DNA of 21,926 nucleotides from an uncultured Bacilli bacterium (GTDB taxonomy: Bacteria; Bacillota_I; Bacilli_A; RF39; UBA660): NCBI GenBank assembly GCA_947626425.1, contig CANQRX010000012.1, positions 1 through 21,926 of the forward strand, read 5' to 3'. The notes beneath the pieces were generated by a model. It was not told where the DNA came from and made no database searches. It worked only from the letters and a program-made list of their open reading frames with translations. A program made the position numbers and the translations under genes. This document shows positions 14,989 to 21,926 of the stretch, piece by piece. Each line of letters opens with the position of its first letter. The stretch's first letter is position 1.

Positions 14989-16083
14989 ATGAAAAAATGT
15001 AAAATTGCTGTTTATGCCATTAGTAAAAATGAAGAAAAATATGTCAAAAAATGGGTTAATTCGATGCGAGAAGCTGACGTCATTTATGTTTTAGATACTG
15101 GTTCCAATGATGAAACCGTAAAACTTTTAAAAGAAGAAGGGGCAATTGTTCAAACCAAAACTTTTAATCCTTGGCGTTTTGATGTTGCCCGTAATGAATC
15201 GTTAGCCATGGTTGATGAAGATGTTGATATATGTGTCTGTACCGATTTAGACGAAGTTTTGCTCCCAGGTTGGCGGGCTGAACTTGAAAAAGTTTTTTTT
15301 AGTGATCATCCCACTCGTTATCGATACAATTACAATTGGAAACTAAATGCTAAAGACGAACCGTTAGTTAGTTTTCGCCTAGATAATATCCATGCTCGTA
15401 CAGGCTATCATTGGACTCATCCCGTTCATGAAGTTTTAAGTTACGAAAAAGAAGAAACATACGGGGAAACAAATATAACTTTAAATCACTACCCAGACCC
15501 TAATAAATCTCGTAGTAGTTATTTACCATTACTCGAATTAAGTGTTAAAGAAGATCCGAGCGATGATCGTAATCTTCATTATCTCGGACGGGAATATATG
15601 TTTTATCAACAATATGACAAATGTATCGAAACTCTTCACCACCATTTAAAATGTCCTAAAGCTACATGGAAAGATGAAAGATGTGCCTCGATGCGTTTTA
15701 TTGCCAGGTCTTATTACGCTAAAAATTATTTAGAAGAAACGGAATTTTGGTATCAAAAAGCAATTTTTGAAGCTCCTTACTTACGTGAACCATATTTAGA
15801 ACTAGCTAGTTTTTATGAAAATCAAAATGAATATTCAAAAGCATACGAAAATATAAAAAAAGCCTTACAAATCAAAGAAAAAAGCAATTCCTACATTAAT
15901 GAAGAATTTGCTTGGAATGATTCTGTTTATGATATTTTGAGCCTAGCAGCCTTTTATACTGGCCATTATGAAGAAGCCATCACCGCAATTAAAGAAGCAA
16001 TTAAATTAAATCCCGAAAACTCTCGTTATCATCAAAATTATGAACTAATGCTTCCTTATTCTATAACTTCTTCGCATGAATAA
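14989..16083 (+). CDS. GT2-type glycosyltransferase with C-terminal TPR-like repeats
   Basis: The 364-residue protein begins KIAVYAISKNEEKYVKKWV, typical of the family 2 subgroup that starts with NEE. VLDTGSNDET follows, then D86-L-D88-E89 as the DxD sugar-nucleotide site and HPVHEVLSY, seen in bacterial glycosyltransferases with TPR tails. Residues about 195-355 form helical pairs with TPR spacing (LHYLGREYMFYQQYDKCIETL, AFYTGHYEEAITAIKEAIKLNPEN). It is a cytosolic enzyme, probably acting on a surface glycan or glycoprotein. GGTGA precedes ATG 14989. Its last 23 bp overlap the end of the convergent sortase gene, and no intrinsic terminator can fit between them. Confidence 0.88.
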   Translation: MKKCKIAVYAISKNEEKYVKKWVNSMREADVIYVLDTGSNDETVKLLKEEGAIVQTKTFNPWRFDVARNESLAMVDEDVDICVCTDLDEVLLPGWRAELEKVFFSDHPTRYRYNYNWKLNAKDEPLVSFRLDNIHARTGYHWTHPVHEVLSYEKEETYGETNITLNHYPDPNKSRSSYLPLLELSVKEDPSDDRNLHYLGREYMFYQQYDKCIETLHHHLKCPKATWKDERCASMRFIARSYYAKNYLEETEFWYQKAIFEAPYLREPYLELASFYENQNEYSKAYENIKKALQIKEKSNSYINEEFAWNDSVYDILSLAAFYTGHYEEAITAIKEAIKLNPENSRYHQNYELMLPYSITSSHE

Positions 16084-17620
16084 CCAAACGAGAATTATCA
16101 CCTGTACAAGTTGATAAAGTTAACATTTTATCATCTAACCCAACTTCAATCCCAAAGTCTTTCACACTGCGACCTTTTACCATATTGATATAATTTAATT
16201 TATCTTCATTTGTTTCAAAATTGACTTTTAAATAATCGCTTGTTTTAGGTATTGTATAGATTGAAAAAATTTGCCAATTCATACTTTCATACATTGTATC
16301 AAAAGAAATAATCATATTATTCGGGTCAGCTTGCCAATCCGCATTTAAAACATTATGCAAAGAACCAAACATAACCCCACTGTAATACATATTATGGCCA
16401 TAAATAATAGTATTATCATTTAAAACAGATGGCGAATTTCGAAAATCCATATAAATCCAACCATTAATATCATCTTCTTGGTAAAGATTTTTTCCTAAAT
16501 AATAAACATTATCTTTACTAATTACAACAGGATAATCAACTCGCGTATTTTTAACTTTTAAATAACCAACTACATCCGGATTAATAGAAAGTAGGGAAGC
16601 GATATATTTATTTTTAATAACTAACTCTTCACCATTGTCAGTTTCTGGCGGAGGTAAAATTTCTTCGTCTTGCTCACTATCTTCAATTACTTTATTTACT
16701 TTTTCCTGAATTAAAGAAACTTCTTGCATCGATTTATAATTCCTTATAAAAACATAACCAAATGACCCAACCACAAGGCTAATCAAAATTAAACCACAAA
16801 CTTTTAATGTATTAAGACTTATTTGTTTAATTAAATTATTATTTAAGTATTCACTAGAATAACTTAATTCAATTTGTAATTTGTCTGGTTTATACTTCTT
16901 ATTTAATTCTTTTAAATATAAAATATCTTTTGAGTCTGTAACATCATAACATAATTCAATGTAAACATACTTAAAACGATATTTTTTTAATTGTTCCAAA
17001 ATAAATTCTAAATCTTCGCTATATAAAGCCCGAAATCTAATAACTTTTAAATATTTATTAATATGTAAAAAGGAAACAAAATCCTCTTTATCCTCGTCAG
17101 TTAAAGGCTCATAAATTTCAATTTGTTTTTTATAAAATAATTTGGAATAATCTGTTAATTCATTTTTTTGCATAAAAGCGGAAATGTAAAAAACTTCGCT
17201 GTGCGTAGTTACTTTAATCGAATGTTTATCTAATAACTCAAGCATAAAATTAGGTAGGGTATAACATTCTAAATTTTTGATCGTTTTTAATTCCAACAAC
17301 TTCTCACATAAAGCATAAGTAACATTTTCTTCTTTTTTGATTTTTACATTTTCAATGTAATTATTACCTTTAAAATATTTTAATAAATCCAATGCTATTT
17401 TATTATTTTGAAAAGTTAAGGTATCAACTTGATTATTTTTACATAATTCATTAAAAAAGGGAATAACTAAATGAGTATTTTCTTTTAAATAATCATCAGA
17501 AAAGATTAATTCACTATCACTTATAATATTGGTATTCATTAAGTCTTCTCGGGCCAATTTATTTTTCTTGTAGAAAAAAAACAAAGAATGGTTTTGAATA
17601 CGTATTAAAATTTTCTTCAT
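16061..17620 (-). CDS. Class B-type sortase with large N-terminal cytoplasmic domain
   Basis: This 519-residue enzyme should cleave sorting signals on secreted proteins and join them to the cell wall. The C-terminal domain (about 350-519) has the sortase B pattern: NTRVDYPVV, TIIYGHNM with catalytic H409, MLTLSTC with nucleophile C505, and R511 (SRLVIHAKKL). A membrane segment lies at about 275-292 and an acidic linker at 310-330. Residues 1-265 are unusual for a sortase, which normally starts with a short tail. They contain repeating strand/helix motifs resembling leucine-rich repeats (NNYIENVKIKKEENVTYA, TIKNLECYTLPN, NKYLKVIRFRALY, KYVYIELCYDV) and should sit in the cytoplasm. GGTGA precedes ATG 17620. 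The divergent genes carry matching NPxTG signals. Confidence 0.88.
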   Translation of the reverse strand: MKKILIRIQNHSLFFFYKKNKLAREDLMNTNIISDSELIFSDDYLKENTHLVIPFFNELCKNNQVDTLTFQNNKIALDLLKYFKGNNYIENVKIKKEENVTYALCEKLLELKTIKNLECYTLPNFMLELLDKHSIKVTTHSEVFYISAFMQKNELTDYSKLFYKKQIEIYEPLTDEDKEDFVSFLHINKYLKVIRFRALYSEDLEFILEQLKKYRFKYVYIELCYDVTDSKDILYLKELNKKYKPDKLQIELSYSSEYLNNNLIKQISLNTLKVCGLILISLVVGSFGYVFIRNYKSMQEVSLIQEKVNKVIEDSEQDEEILPPPETDNGEELVIKNKYIASLLSINPDVVGYLKVKNTRVDYPVVISKDNVYYLGKNLYQEDDINGWIYMDFRNSPSVLNDNTIIYGHNMYYSGVMFGSLHNVLNADWQADPNNMIISFDTMYESMNWQIFSIYTIPKTSDYLKVNFETNEDKLNYINMVKGRSVKDFGIEVGLDDKMLTLSTCTGDNSRLVIHAKKL

Positions 17621-17651
17621 TTTTTCACCACTTTTCTATTCCTTAAGCAAT

Positions 17652-17660
17652 ATATTACCA
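17652..17660 (-). promoter_or_regulatory. Candidate extended -10 promoter of the sortase gene
   Basis: On the minus strand TGG-TAATAT (complement 17652-17660) forms an extended -10 about 30 nt before the start. No good -35 is seen. Confidence 0.4.
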
Positions 17661-17734
17661 TACTTTCCTAGATATTGCACGATGAAATTTAGTTTGACAA
17701 TAATAGACAATTTAAGTAAAAAAAATGTAGAATT

Positions 17735-17768
17735 ATAGTATTTTTATGGTATAATATAGCCATACTAT
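17735..17768 (+). promoter_or_regulatory. Extended -10 promoter of the surface-protein operon, with overlapping imperfect palindrome
   Basis: TGG-TATAAT (17747-17755) is a consensus extended -10, 34 nt before ATG 17790. An imperfect inverted repeat brackets it: ATAGTA (17735-17740) plus ATGG (17746-17749) face CCAT plus ACTAT (17760-17768). A regulator bound there would cover the promoter. The operator role is inference. Confidence 0.5.
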
Positions 17769-17789
17769 TAATGAGAAAAGAGGTATATT

Positions 17790-18506
17790 ATGAAAAAAAT
17801 TATTGGACTATGTATTTTAGCAATTATTTCGACTGTTTTCCTACCCCTTAATGCCAGTGCTTTAACGGGTGAAATTTTTGCATCATCAAATGCAACTATG
17901 GTTTCGGAATATACTACCGAAGGTGGCAAACAAATAAGTATTAAAAATAAAGAAGGCGAAACAAAAATATATCTTGGTGCCAATGTTGTATCAGGAACAT
18001 TAACAGAGTATAAAGCTCATATCGAATTAGAAAACTCTGATTTTACTTATAAATCATTTACTAAAGCGAGTGGTTGGTCTGGTACCGTTGCTAAAAGCAC
18101 ATCAGGAAATGGTATTGATATTGACTTAACAAGCACAAAGGGAGTAACAGGAAGAACAAACACTCCAATTGTTACCTTAACTTTATCCGTTGCTGATTCT
18201 AGTGATTCAACAAAAGAATGCTTAATTACAATGACAAACTTAATGGATACCGAACCAGAACCTACTGAACCAGCTCCAAAAGATCCCGAACCAGCTGAAA
18301 CTCCTAAATGTGAAGTTGTTGATGGCAAATATTATGATACAAATGGTAATCAAGTAAGTAAAGAAGCTTATGACGCTGCATGTACAACGGCTGAAAATCC
18401 TCAAACAGGAAGTTTCTTGCCTTATACAATCATTATTGCTGGCGTAGCAATTGCTGGTGGATTATATTTAGTCACAAAGAAAAATAATAAAATATATAAA
18501 ATGTAA
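17790..18506 (+). CDS. NPQTG-anchored surface protein 1 (one Cys repeat)
   Basis: The 238-residue protein has a signal peptide (MKKIIGLCILAIISTVFLPL, cleavage likely after NASA near 25). A beta-rich domain follows (about 26-150; strands such as KAHIELENSDFTYKSF and PIVTLTLSVAD suggest a cohesin or Ig-like fold), then a Pro/Glu linker (TEPEPTEPAPKDPEP). One Cys repeat runs from C174 to C198 (VVDGKYYDTNGNQVSKEAYD between them). The sorting signal is N203-P-Q-T-G207, then a membrane segment and a KKNNKIYKM tail. NPQTG matches the class B sortase encoded next to it. GAGG-type site upstream (AAGAGGT). It is the first gene of a run of paralogues and has the shortest stalk. Confidence 0.87.
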   Translation: MKKIIGLCILAIISTVFLPLNASALTGEIFASSNATMVSEYTTEGGKQISIKNKEGETKIYLGANVVSGTLTEYKAHIELENSDFTYKSFTKASGWSGTVAKSTSGNGIDIDLTSTKGVTGRTNTPIVTLTLSVADSSDSTKECLITMTNLMDTEPEPTEPAPKDPEPAETPKCEVVDGKYYDTNGNQVSKEAYDAACTTAENPQTGSFLPYTIIIAGVAIAGGLYLVTKKNNKIYKM

Positions 18507-18529
18507 AAAGTAGTTTATTCTACTTTTTT
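18505..18529 (+). terminator. Intercistronic hairpin between surface genes 1 and 2
   Basis: A 9-bp stem AAAAAGTAG/CTACTTTTT (18505-18513 with 18520-18528, loop TTTATT) has a T tail. Only 25 nt separate it from the next start, with no promoter between, so it probably allows partial readthrough. Confidence 0.72.
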
Positions 18530-18554
18530 AAAAAAGAATTTAAGGAGGTCCAAA

Positions 18555-19409
18555 ATGAAAAAATCAAAAACTATTATAATGTTATTAATGTTTGTTTATT
18601 TTATCATTCCATCAGTTGTTAAAGCTTCGGGAGAAATAATTTTTGACTCAACAGTTTGTACTACAAGAGAAGAACAAGATGCTAAATATGAAGATTGTAC
18701 AATGAAAATTAAATCAACTGATGGTACGGTTATTACGGGATTCAGTGGAACATTTACCCTAAACAATTTAACTCTTGAATCTGTTAACGATTTAGGTACT
18801 TGGACGCACACGAATGAAGAACTAAAATATAAGTTTGTTTCATCAAAACCAATCAAAGATGAAACATCTGATGTTATTAAAATTACTTTTAAAGCCGTTG
18901 ATAAAGCCCAAGATTGTAGTGCAACTTTTAAATCAGAAGGAATGGAAAGTAATCCTCCTAAATGTCAAATAGTTGATGATGCTTATTATGGTAGTAATGG
19001 CGAAGAAGTATCTAAAGAAATTTACGAATCGCAATGTAATCCTAAATGTAAAGTAGAAAATGATAAATATTATGACAGCACTGGAAAAGAAGTTGATAAA
19101 GATACTTACAATGCTTCATGTAATCCGAAATGCCGTGTTGAAAATAACAAATATTACGATGATCAAGGTAATGAAGTAGATGAAAAAACATACAATTCTA
19201 AATGTAGTCCAAAATGTAAAGAAGATGGAGATACATATTATGATAAAAACGGAAATAAAGTTAGCAAAGAAGCTTATTTAGAAAGTTGTGGATTAGTCGA
19301 AAATCCCAAAACAGGAAGCATTATACCACCATTTTTAATTTTTATCGTTGCTATAGTAACAGGCTTATATTTTGTTTTAAAGACCAAAAATAAAATGTTT
19401 AAAATTTAA
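18555..19409 (+). CDS. NPKTG-anchored surface protein 2 (four Cys repeats)
   Basis: The 284-residue protein has a signal peptide (MKKSKTIIMLLMFVYFIIPS, cleavage near KASG, about 26). An N-terminal beta-rich domain (27-135) contains a TFTLNNLTLESV motif shared with its paralogues. Four tandem repeats span C137 to C245, joined by NPKC or SPKC. The sorting signal is N250-P-K-T-G254, followed by a hydrophobic segment and a KTKNKMFKI tail. AAGGAGG precedes ATG 18555. It has no promoter of its own; transcription must pass the hairpin after gene 1. The last repeat and pre-anchor region nearly match those of protein 3 but differ at many synonymous positions, so protein-level conservation is more likely than recent copying. 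Confidence 0.88.
   Translation: MKKSKTIIMLLMFVYFIIPSVVKASGEIIFDSTVCTTREEQDAKYEDCTMKIKSTDGTVITGFSGTFTLNNLTLESVNDLGTWTHTNEELKYKFVSSKPIKDETSDVIKITFKAVDKAQDCSATFKSEGMESNPPKCQIVDDAYYGSNGEEVSKEIYESQCNPKCKVENDKYYDSTGKEVDKDTYNASCNPKCRVENNKYYDDQGNEVDEKTYNSKCSPKCKEDGDTYYDKNGNKVSKEAYLESCGLVENPKTGSIIPPFLIFIVAIVTGLYFVLKTKNKMFKI
18963..19289 (+). repeat. Four tandem Cys-to-Cys repeats in surface protein 2
   Basis: Four in-frame units with an 84-nt (28-residue) period run from the codon for C137 to that for C245. Each has YY at fixed spacing after the first Cys, a Gly, a Val and a late Tyr before the closing Cys. Confidence 0.85.
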
Positions 19410-19414
19410 GTTTA

Positions 19415-19441
19415 GGGAAATAGCAATGCTATTTCTTTTTT
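19415..19441 (+). terminator. Intercistronic hairpin between surface genes 2 and 3
   Basis: A perfect 8-bp stem GAAATAGC/GCTATTTC (19417-19424 with 19428-19435, loop AAT) is followed by T6, which runs straight into the AAGGAGG of gene 3. Confidence 0.75.
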
Positions 19442-19455
19442 AAGGAGGTTTTATA

Positions 19456-20973
19456 ATGAAACAAGGAATGTGGAAATATCTATTACTAGGATTATTTACA
19501 ATTTTTATTTTTCCCAGTTTAGTTAAAGCCAGTGTGGAAGTTAGTTGGAGTTGTAATAGACAAGGAGATACTCAAACTTGTACTTTTTACGGAAAAACAA
19601 CTAATAATACTTTGTTTAAAGGAGTTACTGGTAAATTAACAATTAACAATTTAACTTTAGAGCGAGTTGAAACTTTAAACGGTTTTTCTTATACGGAAAA
19701 TGGCGGTGTTTATACTTTTACAACAACTCAACCATTTCAAAAAACAACCAAAGAAATTGCTAAGTTTATTTTTAAAGTTCCAACGGATCATCAAAATTGT
19801 TCTATCGATTGGGTAAATCAAAATTTTAACCTAGAATTACCAAGTTGTAAAAATTATGGCGATAAATATTATGGTTATGATGGTCGCGAAGTAGATAAAA
19901 CAACTTATGAAAGTGAATGTAATCCCAAATGTGCCATGAAAGATGATAAATATTATAATAAATCTGGACAGGAAGTAAATCAGCAACAGTTTGAACAAGA
20001 ATGTAATCCGAAATGTAAACATCAAAATAATAAATATTATAACAGTCAAGGTAAAGAAGTTGAGCAACAAGAATATGCCCAAGATTGCGATAAAAAATGC
20101 TCTTATGAGGATGGAACCTATTATGGAAAAACAGGTCAGACTTTAAGTGGCAAAGATGAATTTGAAGAAGAATGTAATCCAAAATGCCATTTTGATGGTG
20201 AAAAATATTATGACAAAAATGGTCATGAAGTAGATAAAAATGCTTATGAAATAGATTGTAATCCGAAATGCTATTATGATGGCAGTAAATATTATGATAA
20301 AGATGGTCATGAAGTAGACAAAAATGCCTATGATAGTAGTTGTAATCCAAAATGTTATTTTGACGGCAGTAAATATTATGATAAAGATGGTCATGAGGTC
20401 GAAGAAAAAGCGTATGCCACAAGTTGCGAACTTTTTTGTAAAATAGAAGATGGAAAATATTACGATAATGAGGGGAATAATGTTAGCCAAGATGTTTATG
20501 AAAGTGAATGTAATCCAAAGTGTGAAATGAAAGATGATAAATATTACGATGACAATGGTCATGAAATTGATAAAGATACATACGATTCCAAATGTAATCC
20601 AAAGTGTAAATTCGAAGGCGATAAATACTATGATGACAGTGGTCATGAAGTTGATAAAGATACATATGATTCCAAATGTAATCCAAAGTGTCGCATTGAA
20701 GACGATAAATACTACGATAATAATGGTCATGAAGTAACGAAAGATGAATGGTATACCTTATGCCCATCTAATCCTAAATGCAAAGAAGATGGGGATACTT
20801 ATTATGACAAAAATGGAAATAAAGTTAGTAAAGAAGCTTATTTAGAAAGCTGTGGCTTAGTTGAAAATCCTCAAACAGGTAATATATTACCAATTTGTTT
20901 ACTAATTAGCTTTTTCTTTGGAACCTTTATCAGTTTAATCGTTAAAAAGTCTGATAAATTACATCACTTATAA
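19456..20973 (+). CDS. NPQTG-anchored surface protein 3 (twelve Cys repeats)
   Basis: The 505-residue protein has a signal peptide (LLLGLFTIFIFPSLVKA, cleavage near 26) and a beta-rich domain (27-128) with KLTINNLTLERV and Cys residues. Twelve tandem repeats span C131 to C466, mostly joined by CNPKC. Repeat 4 has one extra residue, the seventh closes into ELFC, and the last is preceded by PSNPKC. The sorting signal is N471-P-Q-T-G475, then a membrane segment and KKSDKLHHL. AAGGAGG precedes ATG 19456. The stalk is very acidic (Asp/Glu) and Tyr-rich, so calcium or cation binding is possible. Transcription probably comes from the promoter upstream of gene 1; a strong terminator closes the unit. 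Confidence 0.88.
   Translation: MKQGMWKYLLLGLFTIFIFPSLVKASVEVSWSCNRQGDTQTCTFYGKTTNNTLFKGVTGKLTINNLTLERVETLNGFSYTENGGVYTFTTTQPFQKTTKEIAKFIFKVPTDHQNCSIDWVNQNFNLELPSCKNYGDKYYGYDGREVDKTTYESECNPKCAMKDDKYYNKSGQEVNQQQFEQECNPKCKHQNNKYYNSQGKEVEQQEYAQDCDKKCSYEDGTYYGKTGQTLSGKDEFEEECNPKCHFDGEKYYDKNGHEVDKNAYEIDCNPKCYYDGSKYYDKDGHEVDKNAYDSSCNPKCYFDGSKYYDKDGHEVEEKAYATSCELFCKIEDGKYYDNEGNNVSQDVYESECNPKCEMKDDKYYDDNGHEIDKDTYDSKCNPKCKFEGDKYYDDSGHEVDKDTYDSKCNPKCRIEDDKYYDNNGHEVTKDEWYTLCPSNPKCKEDGDTYYDKNGNKVSKEAYLESCGLVENPQTGNILPICLLISFFFGTFISLIVKKSDKLHHL
19846..20853 (+). repeat. Twelve tandem Cys-to-Cys repeats in surface protein 3
   Basis: The array spans 1008 nt, a mean of 84 nt per unit. Conserved positions are Cys-2, YY at 9-10, Gly, Val or Ile, a late Tyr (Phe in two units) and Cys-26, followed by Asn-Pro-Lys. 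Neighbouring units near 20209-20400 and 20521-20690 are the most alike. Confidence 0.87.
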
Positions 20974-20982
20974 TAATTTTTT

Positions 20983-21010
20983 AAAGAGTTTTTTGGAAAC
21001 TCTTTTTTTT
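20983..21010 (+). terminator. Terminator after surface gene 3
   Basis: A perfect 9-bp stem AAAGAGTTT/AAACTCTTT (20983-20991 with 20997-21005, loop TTTGG) continues into a run of T to 21010. Confidence 0.85.
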
Positions 21011-21047
21011 CACACTCCAAAAATAGTACATTTGTTACTTTTTTTTC

Positions 21048-21075
21048 TTGACAAATAAGAAAAAAAGTATATAAT
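21048..21075 (+). promoter_or_regulatory. Consensus promoter of surface gene 4
   Basis: A perfect TTGACA (21048-21053) and a perfect TATAAT (21070-21075) have 16-bp spacing. It is the best promoter in the window and lies 25 nt before ATG 21100. Confidence 0.82.
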
Positions 21076-21099
21076 AGCAACTCAAAAGGAGTGAGTAAT

Positions 21100-21926
21100 A
21101 TGAAAAAACTAAGTAATTTAGCTTTAATTTTTATATTAATAGTGTGTGTCATGCCAAGCTTTGTTAAAGCTTCAGGGAGCATCTCATGGAGTTGTGTTGA
21201 CGAGTATATTGATCCAAGCGAGCCATTAAAACCATTAATTACTTGTACTTTAACTGTTAATAGTAATAATAATACTTTTATAAAAGGATTTAAAGGTCAT
21301 TTATCATTAAATGAAGTAACTTTAAAAAATGTGGAAACATTTAATGGATTTACTTATGCTAAAAGTGGCGACAGTTATCAATTTACAACATCTAGTCCAG
21401 TTCAAAATAAAAGCGTTATAGCTGCTAAATTTACTTTTTATGTTGATATAACTTCTGAACATTGTGTGGTTAATTTTGTTTCTGAAGGAATGACAAAAGA
21501 AAATCCTAAATGTCAAATAATTAATGGACAATATTATGGTTTAAATGGAAATGTTGTTAGTAAAACCACCTATGAACAAGAATGTAATCCTAAATGTAAA
21601 TTTGAAAACGGTATATATTATAATAATCAAGGCCATGAGGTTGATAAAAGTACATACGAGCAAGAATGTAATCCCAAATGTGCAGTGAAGGATAATAAAT
21701 ACTACAACAATCAAGGTCAAGAAGTAGATAAAAACACCTACGATCAAGAATGTAATCCAAAGTGTAAGTTTGAAAATGGTAAATACTATAATAACCAAGG
21801 TCATGAGGTTGATAAAAGTACATACGAGCAAGAATGTAATCCCAAATGTGCAATAAAGGATAATAAATACTACAACAATCAAGGTCAAGAAGTAGATAAA
21901 GATACCTACGACCAAGAATGTAATCC
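21100..21926 (+). CDS. Surface protein 4, partial (at least five Cys repeats)
   Basis: An open frame of 275 codons starts at ATG 21100 behind AAAGGAGTG and runs off the window. It begins with a signal peptide (MKKLSNLALIFILIVCVMPS, cleavage near KASG) and has the same N-terminal beta-rich domain as proteins 2 and 3 (HLSLNEVTLKNVETFNGFTY). Its repeat array starts at C138 and continues to the edge. The first unit reads CQIINGQYY; the next four alternate in two types. The C-terminus and sorting signal are outside the window; NPxTG is expected from the paralogues. Its own promoter and the terminator before it make it a separate transcription unit from genes 1-3. Confidence 0.85.
   Translation, partial: MKKLSNLALIFILIVCVMPSFVKASGSISWSCVDEYIDPSEPLKPLITCTLTVNSNNNTFIKGFKGHLSLNEVTLKNVETFNGFTYAKSGDSYQFTTSSPVQNKSVIAAKFTFYVDITSEHCVVNFVSEGMTKENPKCQIINGQYYGLNGNVVSKTTYEQECNPKCKFENGIYYNNQGHEVDKSTYEQECNPKCAVKDNKYYNNQGQEVDKNTYDQECNPKCKFENGKYYNNQGHEVDKSTYEQECNPKCAIKDNKYYNNQGQEVDKDTYDQECN
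21511..21926 (+). repeat. Cys repeats with a 168-bp two-unit higher order in surface gene 4
   Basis: TGTAAT at 21583, 21667, 21751, 21835 and 21919 marks an exact 84-nt period. Units 2 and 4 of the visible array (KFENG type) nearly match each other, as do units 3 and 5 (A-KDNKYYNNQGQEVDK type), so the copied block is a 168-bp pair. The array continues past the window. Confidence 0.85.

Noticed and set aside
19826..20767. Long minus-strand and alternate-frame ORFs across the surface-gene 3 repeats
   Set aside because: They are by-products of the 84-nt periodic coding repeat: composition is His/Ile/Tyr-biased, none has a ribosome site, and the plus-strand frame has the signal peptide and anchor.
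21541..21915. Minus-strand ORFs opposite surface gene 4
   Set aside because: The same repeat shadow effect; hydrophobic low-complexity translation with no start signals.
18963..21926. CRISPR array, because of regular 84-nt spacing
   Set aside because: The whole period is coding, in frame and protein-conserved, with no constant short repeat separated by unique spacers.

Overview
The window is AT-rich, low-GC bacterial DNA, most like a Bacillota/Bacilli-type genome. Shine-Dalgarno sequences are strong (AGGAGG), promoters are TTGNNN/TATAAT, and there are many U-tailed hairpins. It encodes RNase Y, a YneF-type protein, an elongator tRNA-Met with an encoded CCA end, and a class B sortase with wall-sorting substrates. 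Tryptophan is read from TGG in the recognisable genes, and TGA ends the AI-2E family permease in an ATGA overlap, so the standard bacterial code fits better than the mycoplasma code. An uncultured gut-type Bacilli is a reasonable guess, but the taxon cannot be fixed from this sequence.

Layout. (1) 1-2833 is accessory DNA. It holds a truncated Xre-type HTH gene, a membrane-anchored Xre regulator, a two-gene cassette that looks like a Panacea-domain (DUF4065/SocA-like) antitoxin with a putative toxin, and an HNH nuclease gene broken by a frameshift and a stop. (2) 2911-5419 is conserved housekeeping: tRNA-Met, rny and the yneF-like gene. Between rny and yneF sits a 293-bp element with imperfect terminal inverted repeats and a perfect 8-bp target duplication, a MITE-like insertion that I worked out by hand. 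(3) 5535-10980 holds a single-span protein with an Asn/Pro/Glu-rich tail, then a probable operon: AI-2E family permease, P-loop nucleotide kinase, short-form alanyl-tRNA synthetase, unknown protein. (4) 11039-16083 is an envelope region: a glycosyltransferase fused to a methyltransferase-like domain, a CPWC thioredoxin-like lipoprotein, a membrane protein with a disordered cytoplasmic tail and outside Ig-like domains, and a glycosyltransferase with TPR-like repeats. (5) 16061-21926 is a surface-display locus. A class B sortase with an unusual cytoplasmic N-terminal domain is divergent from four consecutive secreted paralogues, the fourth cut by the window edge.

The surface locus is the most interesting part. 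The three complete substrates end in NPQTG or NPKTG, a hydrophobic segment and a basic tail, as expected for sortase substrates. Each has a signal peptide, a beta-rich N-terminal domain and a stalk of about 28-residue repeats. Each repeat runs from Cys to Cys with a central YY and a conserved late Tyr, and successive repeats join through CNPKC. The visible repeat counts are 1, 4, 12 and at least 5. The first three genes share one visible promoter, with U-tailed hairpins directly before the ribosome binding sites of genes 2 and 3. The fourth has its own consensus promoter. The nearby CPWC lipoprotein could be a partner for disulfide formation in the stalks; that is inference.
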